64,000 nt of DNA, from NCBI GenBank assembly GCA_003676145.1, contig NAUB01000016.1, positions 103,993-167,992 of the forward strand. Direction: 5' to 3'. Below the pieces are notes generated by a model. The model had not been told where the DNA came from. It did no database searches and saw nothing but the letters and a program-made list of their open reading frames with translations. The DNA is from a gamma proteobacterium symbiont of Stewartia floridana. Lineage in GTDB: Bacteria > Pseudomonadota > Gammaproteobacteria > Chromatiales > Chromatiaceae. A program made the position numbers and the translations under genes. This document shows, piece by piece, positions 1 through 8,479 of this stretch (positions are counted from its first letter, which is position 1; the number at the start of each line of letters is the position of its first letter).

Positions 1-87
1 TTTAAATGTTTCAACAACCGCTCCCATTCTCCAGTAGACCTCACCAGGAGCCGATACACCATGACAGTTAAAAATATGCGCGAGCAT
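1..87 (-). CDS. partial CDS, N-terminus only; unknown, possibly polysaccharide-deacetylase-like
   Basis: A reading frame starts at the ATG whose first base is 87 and runs off the left edge, giving 29 residues. GGTGA lies about 8 bases upstream of the ATG as a possible ribosome binding site. The fragment begins MLAHIFNCHGVSAPGEVYW. The HGV-SAPGEVYW stretch faintly recalls the N-terminus of polysaccharide deacetylases that sit beside glycosyltransferases, and the neighbour at 485 is a glycosyltransferase on the opposite strand. This is too short to assign a function, and it may be a chance frame. Confidence 0.3.
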   Translation of the reverse strand, partial: MLAHIFNCHGVSAPGEVYWRMGAVVETFK

Positions 88-484
88 AATTAATTCACCA
101 AAACAAAGAAGAATTGCTCTTAAGGCTGCAGTGTGGGGTAATCAACTCCATACAATAAACATTAACACGGCTTAACCTATAGGCCTCTGTTCGAGGCTGT
201 TGATAACAACAACAGCAGCTCTTTAAAACAGATAAATTCACCTCACAAAGTAGCCGGATCGCTCATACAAACAGACGTCAAGATTCAAATCCTACCCATT
301 CTGGAGGTTCATACTCAGTTCACATAATCGCAACTAAAAATCCCTTGGATCTAACTATCCTATCTTATAGGCAGACCAACCATTTTCAGTCTTTTCCTAT
401 AGATGATTAGATACGCCAATTACGTTAAACTAGCGCTCATCACTAAAAAGCACCCAGTGCTCTATTCGCTGACAGCCTATCGAT
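88..484. other. intergenic region between divergent genes
   Basis: About 400 AT-rich bases separate the clipped minus-strand frame from the glycosyltransferase. A short hairpin-like stretch near 190-222 (GCTGTTG and CAACAACAGC) is visible. No tRNA, recognisable promoter pair or coding frame can be supported. Confidence 0.4.
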
Positions 485-1429
485 ATGCCAAGTGACAACA
501 CGCCAGGGAGGCAACCACAACTATCTGTCGTGATCCCTGCGTACAATGAAACGGCGCATCTCGGCAACCTGATCGAATCCATACGTCAAAATCTGTATGA
601 CCTGGATCTCGAGATTATCGTAGTGGATAACGGCTCAACCGATGACACAGCAGAGCTGGCCCGGCAAGCTGGTGTAAACCTGGTCACGATTCCCAAAGAC
701 TCCATCTCCAAGGCACGAAATCTTGGTGTTGCCAGCGCTGCTGCCGAAGTCATCGCATTCATCGATGCAGATGTTCGCCTGACCCGGGAGTGGGCAGTGG
801 CAATGAAGCAACGTTACACTGAGATACGGGACCAGTACCTGATCACTGGTTCACGCTACATGATTCCGGAAGAGCCCAGCAATCTGGACAAATACTGGTT
901 TGAGCCACTTTCGGAAAAAGAGGTTACCTACATCAACGGCGGTAACCTGATTTTAAGCAAGTCGAGCTTCGACAAGATCGGTGGGTTCGATGAATCCCTC
1001 ACCACCGGTGAAGATTTTGAGTTCTGCGTCCGAGCACGTCACCGGGGAGCTCAAATCGTCATAGACAGGGATCTGCAGGCCATTCACGACGGTTTCCCGA
1101 AAACTCTGCTGCAATTCTGCAAAAGGGAGATATGGCATGGTATTGGGGATTTTCAGGGCTTGCACCGATTCCTGGAATCGAAAGTCGCCATTGCTGCTGT
1201 GGTATTCGTGCTGATCCACCTGCTATTGATAGGCGCTCTGTTGAACAAAGCCTATCTGACCGCCCTGTTTTTTGCCCTCTTACTCGTGCTGATCAGCTTT
1301 GCCGTGTCGAAAAAGATCTTCCGCAACAGCAGCATCGGTATCATTCTGCATAACACCCCCTACTGCTACTTCTACCTGATTTCCCGCTTTTTATCCCTTC
1401 CCAAGCTTTTGCTCAATAAAATCTCCTAG
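485..1429 (+). CDS. family 2 glycosyltransferase with C-terminal membrane segments
   Basis: The 314-residue protein opens with a GT-A fold nucleotide-sugar binding strand (SVVIPAYNE, about residues 14-22) followed by VVDNGSTDD. The metal-binding DxD is in FIDADVR (D94, D96). GGFDESLTTGEDFEFC (about 160-180) is the typical GT2 acceptor-side ED motif. Two hydrophobic segments around residues 234-290 should anchor it to the inner membrane. It probably transfers a sugar to a lipid or polysaccharide acceptor; the substrate cannot be read from sequence. The ATG has no strong Shine-Dalgarno. It stands alone: upstream is the divergent clipped frame, downstream the nitrogen-regulated glnII promoter. 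Confidence 0.85.
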   Translation: MPSDNTPGRQPQLSVVIPAYNETAHLGNLIESIRQNLYDLDLEIIVVDNGSTDDTAELARQAGVNLVTIPKDSISKARNLGVASAAAEVIAFIDADVRLTREWAVAMKQRYTEIRDQYLITGSRYMIPEEPSNLDKYWFEPLSEKEVTYINGGNLILSKSSFDKIGGFDESLTTGEDFEFCVRARHRGAQIVIDRDLQAIHDGFPKTLLQFCKREIWHGIGDFQGLHRFLESKVAIAAVVFVLIHLLLIGALLNKAYLTALFFALLLVLISFAVSKKIFRNSSIGIILHNTPYCYFYLISRFLSLPKLLLNKIS

Positions 1430-1430
1430 C

Positions 1431-1477
1431 GCACCAATATGGTGCACCTAAATAGCGCATGCGCACCATTATAGAGC
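1431..1477 (+). promoter_or_regulatory. pair of NtrC-like enhancer sites upstream of glnII
   Basis: The sequence at 1431-1445 is GCACCAATATGGTGC, a perfect dyad matching the NtrC consensus GCAC-N7-GTGC. A weaker copy, GCACCATTATAGAGC, lies at 1463-1477. The two are offset by 32 bases, about three helical turns, so they would lie on the same DNA face. They sit roughly 100-130 bases upstream of the predicted sigma-54 start, a geometry like that of the enterobacterial glnA enhancer. The first site is convincing; the second is degenerate on its right half. Confidence 0.75.
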
Positions 1478-1542
1478 ACGCCTAACACCTTCGGCACGTC
1501 ATAATATTTCTATCTATCTGTTTATAAAACGAAAAAAGAATG

Positions 1543-1558
1543 TGGCATGGATGATGCT
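1543..1558 (+). promoter_or_regulatory. sigma-54 (-24/-12) promoter of glnII
   Basis: TGGCATGGATGATGCT matches the RpoN consensus TGGCAC-N5-TTGCW, with the GG and GC dinucleotides at the required spacing. Transcription would begin near 1570, giving a leader of about 205 bases before the glnII ATG. With the NtrC-like dyads upstream this predicts induction under nitrogen limitation. Confidence 0.75.
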
Positions 1559-1775
1559 CCTTTGAGATCGCGCTAGCTGTGATCGACGGCGTATTCAGGC
1601 ACATTGCCTAAATCGGAAACAAGCTGCACTCCACGCTCTATCCGATTGGTGCATCCAGAGAGGCCTGATCATGACCATGTTGTCCGCCGGAAATCTTGCA
1701 CGAAATACCGTCATTGATTTCTATCGCATTACGCCAAAACGTAATTCTGATCTTTCGTTTGGAGATATATAAAGT

Positions 1776-2786
1776 ATGAAAAGTAAGCTGGAATATATTT
1801 GGCTCGACGGCTACAAGCCGACCCAGAGCCTGCGAAGTAAAACCATGGTCCGCTCCGATTTCAGCGGTAAACTGGAAGACTGCCCGATGTGGTCGTTTGA
1901 CGGTAGCTCGACCGAACAGGCTGAGGGTAGCGCATCTGACTGCCTGCTGAAGCCAGTCGCGGTTATTCCTGATCCGGCGCGTAAAAATTCTTACCTGGTG
2001 ATGACCGAAGTCCTCAACGCCGATGGCACCCCACACCCCTCCAACGGCCGGGCCACCATCGAAGATGACGATGATGATTTCTGGTTCGGATTCGAGCAGG
2101 AGTACTTCCTCTGGGATCCGGTTACCAATCTCCCACCAGGCTTCCCGGCTGGCGGTTACCCACCACCTCAGGGCCCTTACTACTGCTCAGTCGGTGCACG
2201 CAATGCCTATAACCGCGAGCTGATCGAAGAGCATCTGGATATGTGTCTGGAAGCCGGCCTGAACGTTGAGGGTATCAACGCCGAGGTGGCAGCTGGTCAG
2301 TGGGAATTCCAGATCTTTGCAAAGAGCGCCAAAACCGCCGGTGATGAAATCTGGCTGGCCCGCTACATGCTGGAGCGTACCGCTGAGAAATATGACCTGG
2401 CAGTCGACTGGCACCCCAAACCGCTTGGTGATACCGACTGGAATGGCTCAGGCATGCACGCCAACTTTTCGAATGGCCCTATGCGTGAATCCGGCAATGA
2501 AGAGATCTTCACCAAGATCTGCGACGAGTTCGGCAAGAATGTCGGCCCCTGTATTGCTGTCTACGGTGCACACAATGAGCAACGCCTGACCGGTCAGCAT
2601 GAGACCCAGTCCATCGACCAGTTCAGCTACGGTGTTTCCGACCGTGGTGCGTCGATTCGTATTCCGGTTGGTACGGTTGAGGATGGCTGGAAAGGTCGTC
2701 TGGAAGATCGTCGTCCGGCATCCAATGCGGATCCCTATAAGGTTGCTGCAATCATCGTCAAGATCACCAAAGAGGCGCTTGCCTGA
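1776..2786 (+). CDS. glnII: glutamine synthetase type II (GSII)
   Basis: The enzyme condenses ammonia with glutamate using ATP. The 336-residue length and motifs fit the GSII class (eukaryote/rhizobial type) rather than the roughly 470-residue GSI of most proteobacteria. Visible motifs are WSFDGSST (N-terminal beta-grasp), GFEQEYFLWD (metal-binding Glu), NAEVAAGQWEFQ, NGSGMHANFS (ATP/glutamate binding His), NEQRLTGQHET, RIPVGT and DRRPASNADPY. The GSI adenylylation loop is absent, so regulation is probably transcriptional, in line with the NtrC sites and sigma-54 promoter upstream. A strong terminator follows directly, so it is monocistronic. Whether the genome also has a GSI glnA cannot be seen here. 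Confidence 0.93.
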   Translation: MKSKLEYIWLDGYKPTQSLRSKTMVRSDFSGKLEDCPMWSFDGSSTEQAEGSASDCLLKPVAVIPDPARKNSYLVMTEVLNADGTPHPSNGRATIEDDDDDFWFGFEQEYFLWDPVTNLPPGFPAGGYPPPQGPYYCSVGARNAYNRELIEEHLDMCLEAGLNVEGINAEVAAGQWEFQIFAKSAKTAGDEIWLARYMLERTAEKYDLAVDWHPKPLGDTDWNGSGMHANFSNGPMRESGNEEIFTKICDEFGKNVGPCIAVYGAHNEQRLTGQHETQSIDQFSYGVSDRGASIRIPVGTVEDGWKGRLEDRRPASNADPYKVAAIIVKITKEALA

Positions 2787-2813
2787 TCCGACTCTGATTG
2801 AACGCGATCAAAA

Positions 2814-2842
2814 ACCGGAGCGGCTTAGCCGCTCCGGTTTTT
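2814..2842 (+). terminator. rho-independent terminator after glnII, probably bidirectional
   Basis: ACCGGAGCGGC-TTA-GCCGCTCCGGT is a perfect 11-pair hairpin followed by a T-run. The A-run on its left gives a T-run on the other strand, so it can also stop transcription of the kinase gene coming from the right. Confidence 0.92.
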
Positions 2843-2883
2843 TTATTTTAGATCGAGAGGAAGTGACCTAAGCTTCTGATTGC

Positions 2884-3840
2884 TCACTTCACGCTTGCCC
2901 ACTCATGCTCCAGGGTGCGTATCACCTCGCCCATCGACTCCGGTCTTGAAGCGGGTTCCTTGGAGAGACATCTCATACAGAGATCTTCGAGAATTTTCGG
3001 CACCGGGTATTTACTCACTTCCGAAGGTCTCTCCGGTTGCCGGCTCTCCACCATTTCCAGAATTTCATAGGTCTTGTCACTGTCGAAGGGAGTCCGCCCT
3101 GTCAGCAGCTCATAGAGCACAGAACCCAGACTGTAGATATCGGTACTGAAGCTGATATCCGGATCACGCCGGATCTGCTCTGGGGACATATAGCAGAGGG
3201 TACCTTGCAGTTTGCCATAGCCGGTGATCGATTTATCACCATCAACCACGACTTTACTCTCCCCCGGCTCTTCCAGGGTAGTGCCATCCTTTCTCCAGAC
3301 CTTGGCCAGCCCCCAATCCATCAACAGCACTTCATTGTAGGGCCCGACCAGGATATTCTCGGGCTTGATATCACGATGAGCCACACCATGCACATGGGCG
3401 TAACCCAATGCGTGTGCGATCTGCACGATGACCTCGATCAGCTGAGTCAGGTCATAGCGTTCACGGTAATTGAGTATTTCCCGCAGCGTATAGCCATGCA
3501 CCAGTTTCATGGTGAAATAGTAGTGCCCCCGGTTATCCCGGCCGATCTCATAGATGGGCACCGTGTTCGGATGCTGTAGCATGGCAGAAACCCGTGCTTC
3601 CCGAAGCAGGCGGATATTCTCTATCTCATCATCGACAAATTCGGATCGCAGGGTCTTGTAGGCAACCACCCGGTTCAGATGCATATCCTTACAGGTTTTG
3701 ATCAAGGACTTACCACCCTTGGCGATGGTACTCAGGAACATGTAACGGGTATTGGGATTGAGAACCTTGGGCAGCGGTTTGTCAGTCTCTTCCAGAAAGA
3801 CATCGTTGTATTCTTTTGGTGGCTCCTGAAACTTGAGCAT
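2884..3840 (-). CDS. orphan Hanks-type Ser/Thr protein kinase
   Basis: The 318-residue cytoplasmic protein is a nearly bare kinase domain. It has a glycine-poor nucleotide loop (IAKGGKSLI, about 39-47), the VAIK-type lysine (YKTL, K62), the helix C glutamate (E81), the catalytic loop HRDIKPENIL (D157, N162), the metal-binding DWG in place of DFG (D175) and MSPEQ for APE (about 218-222). All catalytic residues are present, so it should be active. There are no transmembrane, PASTA or other sensor regions. It is convergent with glnII and is followed by no phosphatase or substrate gene, so the target is unknown. Confidence 0.88.
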   Translation of the reverse strand: MLKFQEPPKEYNDVFLEETDKPLPKVLNPNTRYMFLSTIAKGGKSLIKTCKDMHLNRVVAYKTLRSEFVDDEIENIRLLREARVSAMLQHPNTVPIYEIGRDNRGHYYFTMKLVHGYTLREILNYRERYDLTQLIEVIVQIAHALGYAHVHGVAHRDIKPENILVGPYNEVLLMDWGLAKVWRKDGTTLEEPGESKVVVDGDKSITGYGKLQGTLCYMSPEQIRRDPDISFSTDIYSLGSVLYELLTGRTPFDSDKTYEILEMVESRQPERPSEVSKYPVPKILEDLCMRCLSKEPASRPESMGEVIRTLEHEWASVK

Positions 3841-4204
3841 AATGAGTCACTTCATATTCTCTGTGTCAACCAAGTGTAGCACTCTTCCTGGTCCGGTTTA
3901 TGACTATTTCTTTGAATTAAAACACAGCAGGACCACTTTCCAGATAAGCTGAAATCCGACACATTTGTCACCTGAACCATCAGCCCCGAGCGACACTGCA
4001 CCACACCGGTGCGCTCCATGTGGATCGAGCATTTCCCTCATGACACGAGGTAGGAAGGAATATCAAGGATTTGTAATCATACCCCTATATCCATCAGGGT
4101 AAGGCTCAGTGAAAGAACCGCATCGAGCCTTGCATGTGTGCGCAGCCCATCACCGTCGCCGTTTTTTTATTGGTGTCAGGCTCGGTCGCTCTCAGCCGAA
4201 AGAC
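3841..4204. other. intergenic region between kinase and norD
   Basis: These 364 bases hold the upstream region of the minus-strand kinase and the 3' end of the nor cluster. No coding frame is supported. The stretch after norD has only a weak hairpin and no clear terminator. Confidence 0.5.
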
Positions 4205-6034
4205 TCAACTTGTCAGTTTGGCATAAAGGCGCGGCAGTTCACGGGGTAATTCCGACGGTTTACGGATGACCACATAGCCAGTCGAACCGAACAGATGGGG
4301 CAGATAGTCATTGGCTCTGCTGTCGATGGTGACACAGAACGGCTCCAGACCCTCTGCACGAGCTTCACGTACAGCCTCCCGGGTATCCTCGATACCGTAT
4401 CGCCCCTCATACTTATCCAGGTCATTCGGCTTACCATCACTGAGGATCATCAACAGGCGACGTTCAGACTGTTGCTGCTTAAGGATCGAAGTGCTGTGAC
4501 GGATTGCCGCTCCCATACGGGTATAGTAGCCGGGCTTGATGGCCTGTATGCGTCCACGAATAGCACCATTGTAATGTTCATCAAACTGTTTGATCTGATG
4601 AAAACGGACAGGATCCCGTTTACGGGATGAGAAGCCATAGATCGCAAAGGCATCACCGGTAGCGGATAGACTTTCAGAAAACAGGAACAGACTGTCGCGG
4701 ATCACATCGATCACCCGGGCATGGTTGTCCACCCAGGTATCTGTGGAGAGTGAAAGGTCCGCCAGCAGCAGGCAGGCCAGATCACGGGATCCCTGTTTCA
4801 ATTGGCGATAGAGACCGTTGTCCGCGGAGGCGTGACCGGCGATGCGATCGGAGGCAAAGCGCAAGTAGGCATCCAGGTCGATCTCACTGCCATCCTGTTG
4901 GCCTTTATACCACTTGCGTGAAGGCGCCAGATACTGGAACTGTGCCCGCAGTTTTTTTGCTGTCCGGTAGAGATGAGGAGGCAGTCTACTGCTACCGGCA
5001 TCTGCCGCCAGCATCGGCACCACGCGACACAGGTCAGGAATAAGCTGGCGTTTCTTGAAATCCCATTCCGGCAACAGGATACCGTCATGCAATACCAGAT
5101 CGTCCTCCACCGCGGCCGGAAGATCGAGATCAAAACGCAGCTTTCCGGCAGAGCCCCTGGCATCACGGCTGATCGTGATCAGATCCAGATCCTCAGCCGC
5201 ATCGGCGGCGCTCTCCAAATCCTCGTTCTCTTCCGCATCCCGGTCGAGTTTGAGAAAGCCACCCCAGGTAAAGATGTTCTCCATACGAATGGTGACCAGG
5301 CCCCGCCCCTTGGTCTCTTTTTTCTCTGTCTCTTCCGCCAGACGCTTCGTCTCGGTTTCCAGCGCTTTACTGCCACCACCACTGCTCTCAGGGTTGTCCC
5401 GGTTTTGCTGCCGGCTGATGCTGACGGGCGGGCAGGGGTGAAGCCAGAGTGGTACGGGTTGCGGTGGCCGGGGCGCCTGAGGCAGCTCTTGAATGGTGCC
5501 GGGGTCAAGCAGCGCCTGGCGTATGGCGGACTCCTGTGCCACTTCCGCTGACTGATGGGAGGGCGGTTGCAGACGCTGCGCCAGATGAGCTGACACCAAA
5601 CGTTGATAGAGTGGCCGGATGCTGGGGTAGAGCTCCAGCACTCTACAGGTCAGACGCTGATTACGACTGAACCAGGGCTCATCCTGCAGCGGTTCACCCA
5701 CTGAAAGAACCACCAGCCAGCGGTAGAGATCGCGGTTGAGTTGAGGTGTTGAAAATAAATCGATCACCGCGGGTAGCCAGAGAGACTGCTCATCACGCCA
5801 CGCCAGTTCGACCTTCTTGTTATCCCCGGCAATGCGATGCAACAGGCTACGTCGTGCGCTGTGCTCCATCCCATGAGTGGCTTCAACCTGTAGACCACCA
5901 TCCCCTCCCAGCGCTCGAAACAGAATACCCACACGGGTATTCACTTGCTGCAGGGTGACGGCCGCTTCCGGGTAACGGCTCTGCGCAGCACGTGTAATCA
6001 GACGATGCCAGAGTTCACCAACCCGTTCTTCCAT
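4205..6034 (-). CDS. norD: NorD, VWA-domain nitric oxide reductase activation protein
   Basis: NorD works with the AAA ATPase NorQ to mature the NorCB complex, probably by helping insert non-haem iron; that role is known for the family. The 609-residue protein has a helical N-terminal half, a charged low-complexity linker (about 205-300) and a C-terminal von Willebrand A domain. Its MIDAS motif is intact in LLLADLSLSTD (D426, S428, S430). The start codon shares one base with the stop of the gene before it (TGATG), so it is translationally coupled and is the last gene of the nor transcript. Confidence 0.9.
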   Translation of the reverse strand: MEERVGELWHRLITRAAQSRYPEAAVTLQQVNTRVGILFRALGGDGGLQVEATHGMEHSARRSLLHRIAGDNKKVELAWRDEQSLWLPAVIDLFSTPQLNRDLYRWLVVLSVGEPLQDEPWFSRNQRLTCRVLELYPSIRPLYQRLVSAHLAQRLQPPSHQSAEVAQESAIRQALLDPGTIQELPQAPRPPQPVPLWLHPCPPVSISRQQNRDNPESSGGGSKALETETKRLAEETEKKETKGRGLVTIRMENIFTWGGFLKLDRDAEENEDLESAADAAEDLDLITISRDARGSAGKLRFDLDLPAAVEDDLVLHDGILLPEWDFKKRQLIPDLCRVVPMLAADAGSSRLPPHLYRTAKKLRAQFQYLAPSRKWYKGQQDGSEIDLDAYLRFASDRIAGHASADNGLYRQLKQGSRDLACLLLADLSLSTDTWVDNHARVIDVIRDSLFLFSESLSATGDAFAIYGFSSRKRDPVRFHQIKQFDEHYNGAIRGRIQAIKPGYYTRMGAAIRHSTSILKQQQSERRLLMILSDGKPNDLDKYEGRYGIEDTREAVREARAEGLEPFCVTIDSRANDYLPHLFGSTGYVVIRKPSELPRELPRLYAKLTS

Positions 6035-7020
6035 CAGTGGCCACCATTCAACGGTAGCGTTCCATCTGCAGTCTTACCTTTTGCCTCAACGACAGGTCGA
6101 CTGGTTGCCACGGCAACCGCCTCAGCATCACTGACCCATTTGAGCAGTGATTTTTGTTCCAGTGTTCCCTGCACCTGCTCACAGGCCGTAATGCATTGAG
6201 CACACTCGGTACAGGTGAACATACGTCGCTTGATCGAGCGCGGCTTCAAGCGCATCGGACAGATATTGTCACAGGCACTGTTGCAGCTTGAACAAAGCCG
6301 GGCCCGATCACGATCGAAGCCGACCACCAGGCCCCGGTCGTTGGCCATCCAGGCAAGACTTTGAAACAGCCCAACTGCACAGCCAAAACGGCAGAAGAGA
6401 TGCCGGGCAAAAGTGAATTCGATGAACAGCAGCAGGGTAGCAACACCAATGAAACGAGCCTGATTTGGCGTTAACGAAGCATTCAGCAGGTTGTGGTAGA
6501 TCTCCTTGGGAGGCAACAGATAGGTGAGCAGAACCACTGCCCAGAGCAGTGCAAAAAAGGCAGCCGCCAACAGGGTAACAGGCCAGTAGCGCCAGTCGAA
6601 TGTCACCACCGTTCCATCTGCCTGGCGCCTGGGCAGCGGTTGACGCTGCCACAGGCTCTGCTTACCACTGGCATAGAACATCAGTCGATTGATCATCTCC
6701 ACAACCGAGAAGTGAGGACAGAGCCAACCACAGTAGAATCGGCCGAAACGCCAGGCGACCCAGATCAATCCGCCGATCAGCAACAGCAGTGGCAAAAAGC
6801 CACGCAGGATGATGTTGAGACTGCCCTGCAGAGAGCTGATCTCTCCCTCGATCAGTTGATCCAGGCCAAGTGTCCAGTGGCTGCCAAACAGAATGAAATG
6901 GTTGAGATTCAAGTCGAAGCGAAACAGATCGAGGGGTGGTGCAAGGATAAACAGACAAAAGAAAGCCGCCTGAAAGAGAGCGCGTCGACGCTGCAGTGTT
7001 GAACTGCGCTTAAACATCAA
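6034..7020 (-). CDS. membrane-bound 4Fe-4S ferredoxin, NosR/NapH/CcoG-like
   Basis: The 328-residue protein has about five hydrophobic membrane segments, two cysteine pairs at membrane edges (CGWLCPH and CRFGCAVG) and a C-terminal double 4Fe-4S cluster region (CSSCNSACDNICP, CTECAQCITACEQV). This layout is shared with NosR, NapH and CcoG, which pass electrons or handle metal in respiratory enzyme assembly. It lies between norQ and norD with overlaps on both sides, so a role in maturing or feeding the NO reductase is likely. That role is inferred from position. The canonical norCBQDEF set lacks this gene. Confidence 0.8.
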   Translation of the reverse strand: MMFKRSSTLQRRRALFQAAFFCLFILAPPLDLFRFDLNLNHFILFGSHWTLGLDQLIEGEISSLQGSLNIILRGFLPLLLLIGGLIWVAWRFGRFYCGWLCPHFSVVEMINRLMFYASGKQSLWQRQPLPRRQADGTVVTFDWRYWPVTLLAAAFFALLWAVVLLTYLLPPKEIYHNLLNASLTPNQARFIGVATLLLFIEFTFARHLFCRFGCAVGLFQSLAWMANDRGLVVGFDRDRARLCSSCNSACDNICPMRLKPRSIKRRMFTCTECAQCITACEQVQGTLEQKSLLKWVSDAEAVAVATSRPVVEAKGKTADGTLPLNGGH

Positions 7021-7405
7021 GCCGACCGATCAACGGAAATCGATAGCTCTGCCCAGCCATGGCTTTGATCAGACCAAGCAGGCCCGGAATCAATAGCAGG
7101 GGAACACAGATGATGTAGTAGAGCTCGAAGATGATCAAAGCATGCAGAGAACGATAACCTCCCAGAATAATGATCAACAGGTTTGCCGCAGTGAAGAGTA
7201 TGGTAGCAATAACGGCACCGATGAATGCCTGACGCAGGTGATTGAAAAGCAAACCAGTAGCACTACCCCGGTGGTGCAGCCAAAGCCAGGTCAGCGCAAG
7301 CAGTGGCAGCAGAGGAAACAGTAGATTCAGCAGATAGAGACCCTCACTGATCACAGCCAGGGTTTTACCCTCGACGACCTCAAGCTGTCGATCCGGTTCA
7401 GCCAC
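7010..7405 (-). CDS. unknown multi-pass membrane protein of the nor cluster
   Basis: The 131-residue protein has three to four hydrophobic helices (about 22-42, 58-85, 88-115) and no catalytic motif I recognise. The layout loosely resembles DUF4870-type membrane proteins. It overlaps norQ upstream by 8 bases and the ferredoxin gene downstream by 11 bases, so it is co-translated with them. Its place next to an assembly ATPase and a ferredoxin suggests an accessory part of NorCB maturation, but no function can be assigned. Confidence 0.7.
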   Translation of the reverse strand: MAEPDRQLEVVEGKTLAVISEGLYLLNLLFPLLPLLALTWLWLHHRGSATGLLFNHLRQAFIGAVIATILFTAANLLIIILGGYRSLHALIIFELYYIICVPLLLIPGLLGLIKAMAGQSYRFPLIGRLDV

Positions 7406-8189
7406 CGAAGCTCACCTCGACAACATCCATCAGCGCCGCAACCGTCTCTTCATCATCACTCAGCGGCTCGATCAGGGCAGCACGGCACGCCTCCAACGGC
7501 GCGTATCCCCCCTCAATCAAGGTAGCGGTATAGACCAGCAGACGGGTTGAAGCCGCCTCTTCCAGGTCGTGATCCTTTAGTGCACGTAAGGCGTTGGCCA
7601 GCGTCACCAAACGTTTGGCAAGGGCTGCATCAATACCACTTTCGCTGACCAGTATCTGCTGCTCCAGTTCGGCTTGCGGGAAGTCGAATCGGGTTGCCAG
7701 AAAGCGTTGGCGGGTACTTGGTTTCAAACCTTTGAGTAGATTCTGGTAGCCAGGATTGTATGAGACGATGAGCATAAACTCCGGCGGCGCATGCAGGATC
7801 TCACCGGTACGCTCGATTGGCAGAATGCGTCGATCGTCGGTAAGCGGATGGAGCACAACCGTAGTATCCTTGCGTGCCTCCACCACTTCGTCCAGATAGC
7901 AGATCGCCCCCTGCCTGACCGCCCGGGTCAAGGGCCCATCACTCCAGAAGGTCTCCCCTTCACCGATCAAGTGTCGCCCCACCAAGTCGGCCGCCGTCAG
8001 GTCATCGTGGCACGATACGGTATAGACGGGTCGCCCCATGCGGGCTGCCATGTGATTGACAAAACGGGTCTTGCCACACCCGGTAGGCCCCTTGATCAAC
8101 AGGGGCAGTTGATGACGATAGGCATGCTCAAACAGCTCGATCTCATTCCCCTGGGGTTTATAGAAGGGTAACTCGTTCAAACCGGGCAC
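7398..8189 (-). CDS. norQ: NorQ, MoxR/CbbQ-type AAA+ ATPase
   Basis: The 263-residue ATPase carries Walker A GPTGCGKTRF (about 34-43), Walker B ICYLDEVVEA (about 95-104), a sensor-like SYNPGYQN and the CbbQ/NirQ/NorQ C-terminal region. The family forms ring hexamers that bind a VWA partner (here NorD) and remodel the target respiratory enzyme. It starts 1 base after norF ends and overlaps the following membrane protein gene, consistent with one transcript. Confidence 0.93.
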   Translation of the reverse strand: MPGLNELPFYKPQGNEIELFEHAYRHQLPLLIKGPTGCGKTRFVNHMAARMGRPVYTVSCHDDLTAADLVGRHLIGEGETFWSDGPLTRAVRQGAICYLDEVVEARKDTTVVLHPLTDDRRILPIERTGEILHAPPEFMLIVSYNPGYQNLLKGLKPSTRQRFLATRFDFPQAELEQQILVSESGIDAALAKRLVTLANALRALKDHDLEEAASTRLLVYTATLIEGGYAPLEACRAALIEPLSDDEETVAALMDVVEVSFGG

Positions 8190-8190
8190 C

Positions 8191-8472
8191 TCATTGATAA
8201 GATAGAGTGAAGGCCATTCCGATCAGGATTCCCGGAATGAACAACCAGATAAAAACCGGCCAGCGCCATAATCCGCAGACACTGCCAAGCCCCATAAAAT
8301 AGCTTCCTACCAACTGCCCCTTGATCAAGGCCAGAGACAACACCAACAGTGACATTCCTAGACCACTGAATCCCATCTGACCGACCAGAAAGGTGGTCAG
8401 ACTGAAGAAGATCAATAACAGATAGACCAGGGTGCAGGGACGAATTCCAAGATAGTCGCTGAGTTGTTTCAT
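8191..8472 (-). CDS. norF: NorF, cytochrome oxidase subunit IV-like membrane protein
   Basis: The 93-residue protein has three hydrophobic helices and the GQLVGSYFMGL stretch typical of prokaryotic COX4-like/NorF proteins. NorF supports full NO reductase activity in denitrifiers although it is not part of the purified enzyme. It follows norE by 7 bases. Confidence 0.82.
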   Translation of the reverse strand: MKQLSDYLGIRPCTLVYLLLIFFSLTTFLVGQMGFSGLGMSLLVLSLALIKGQLVGSYFMGLGSVCGLWRWPVFIWLFIPGILIGMAFTLSYQ

Positions 8473-8479
8473 GATTCGA

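Noticed and set aside
280..317. tRNA T-arm-like stretch ATTCAAATCCTACCC
   Set aside because: The flanking bases do not pair into a T-stem or acceptor stem and no cloverleaf can be drawn upstream.
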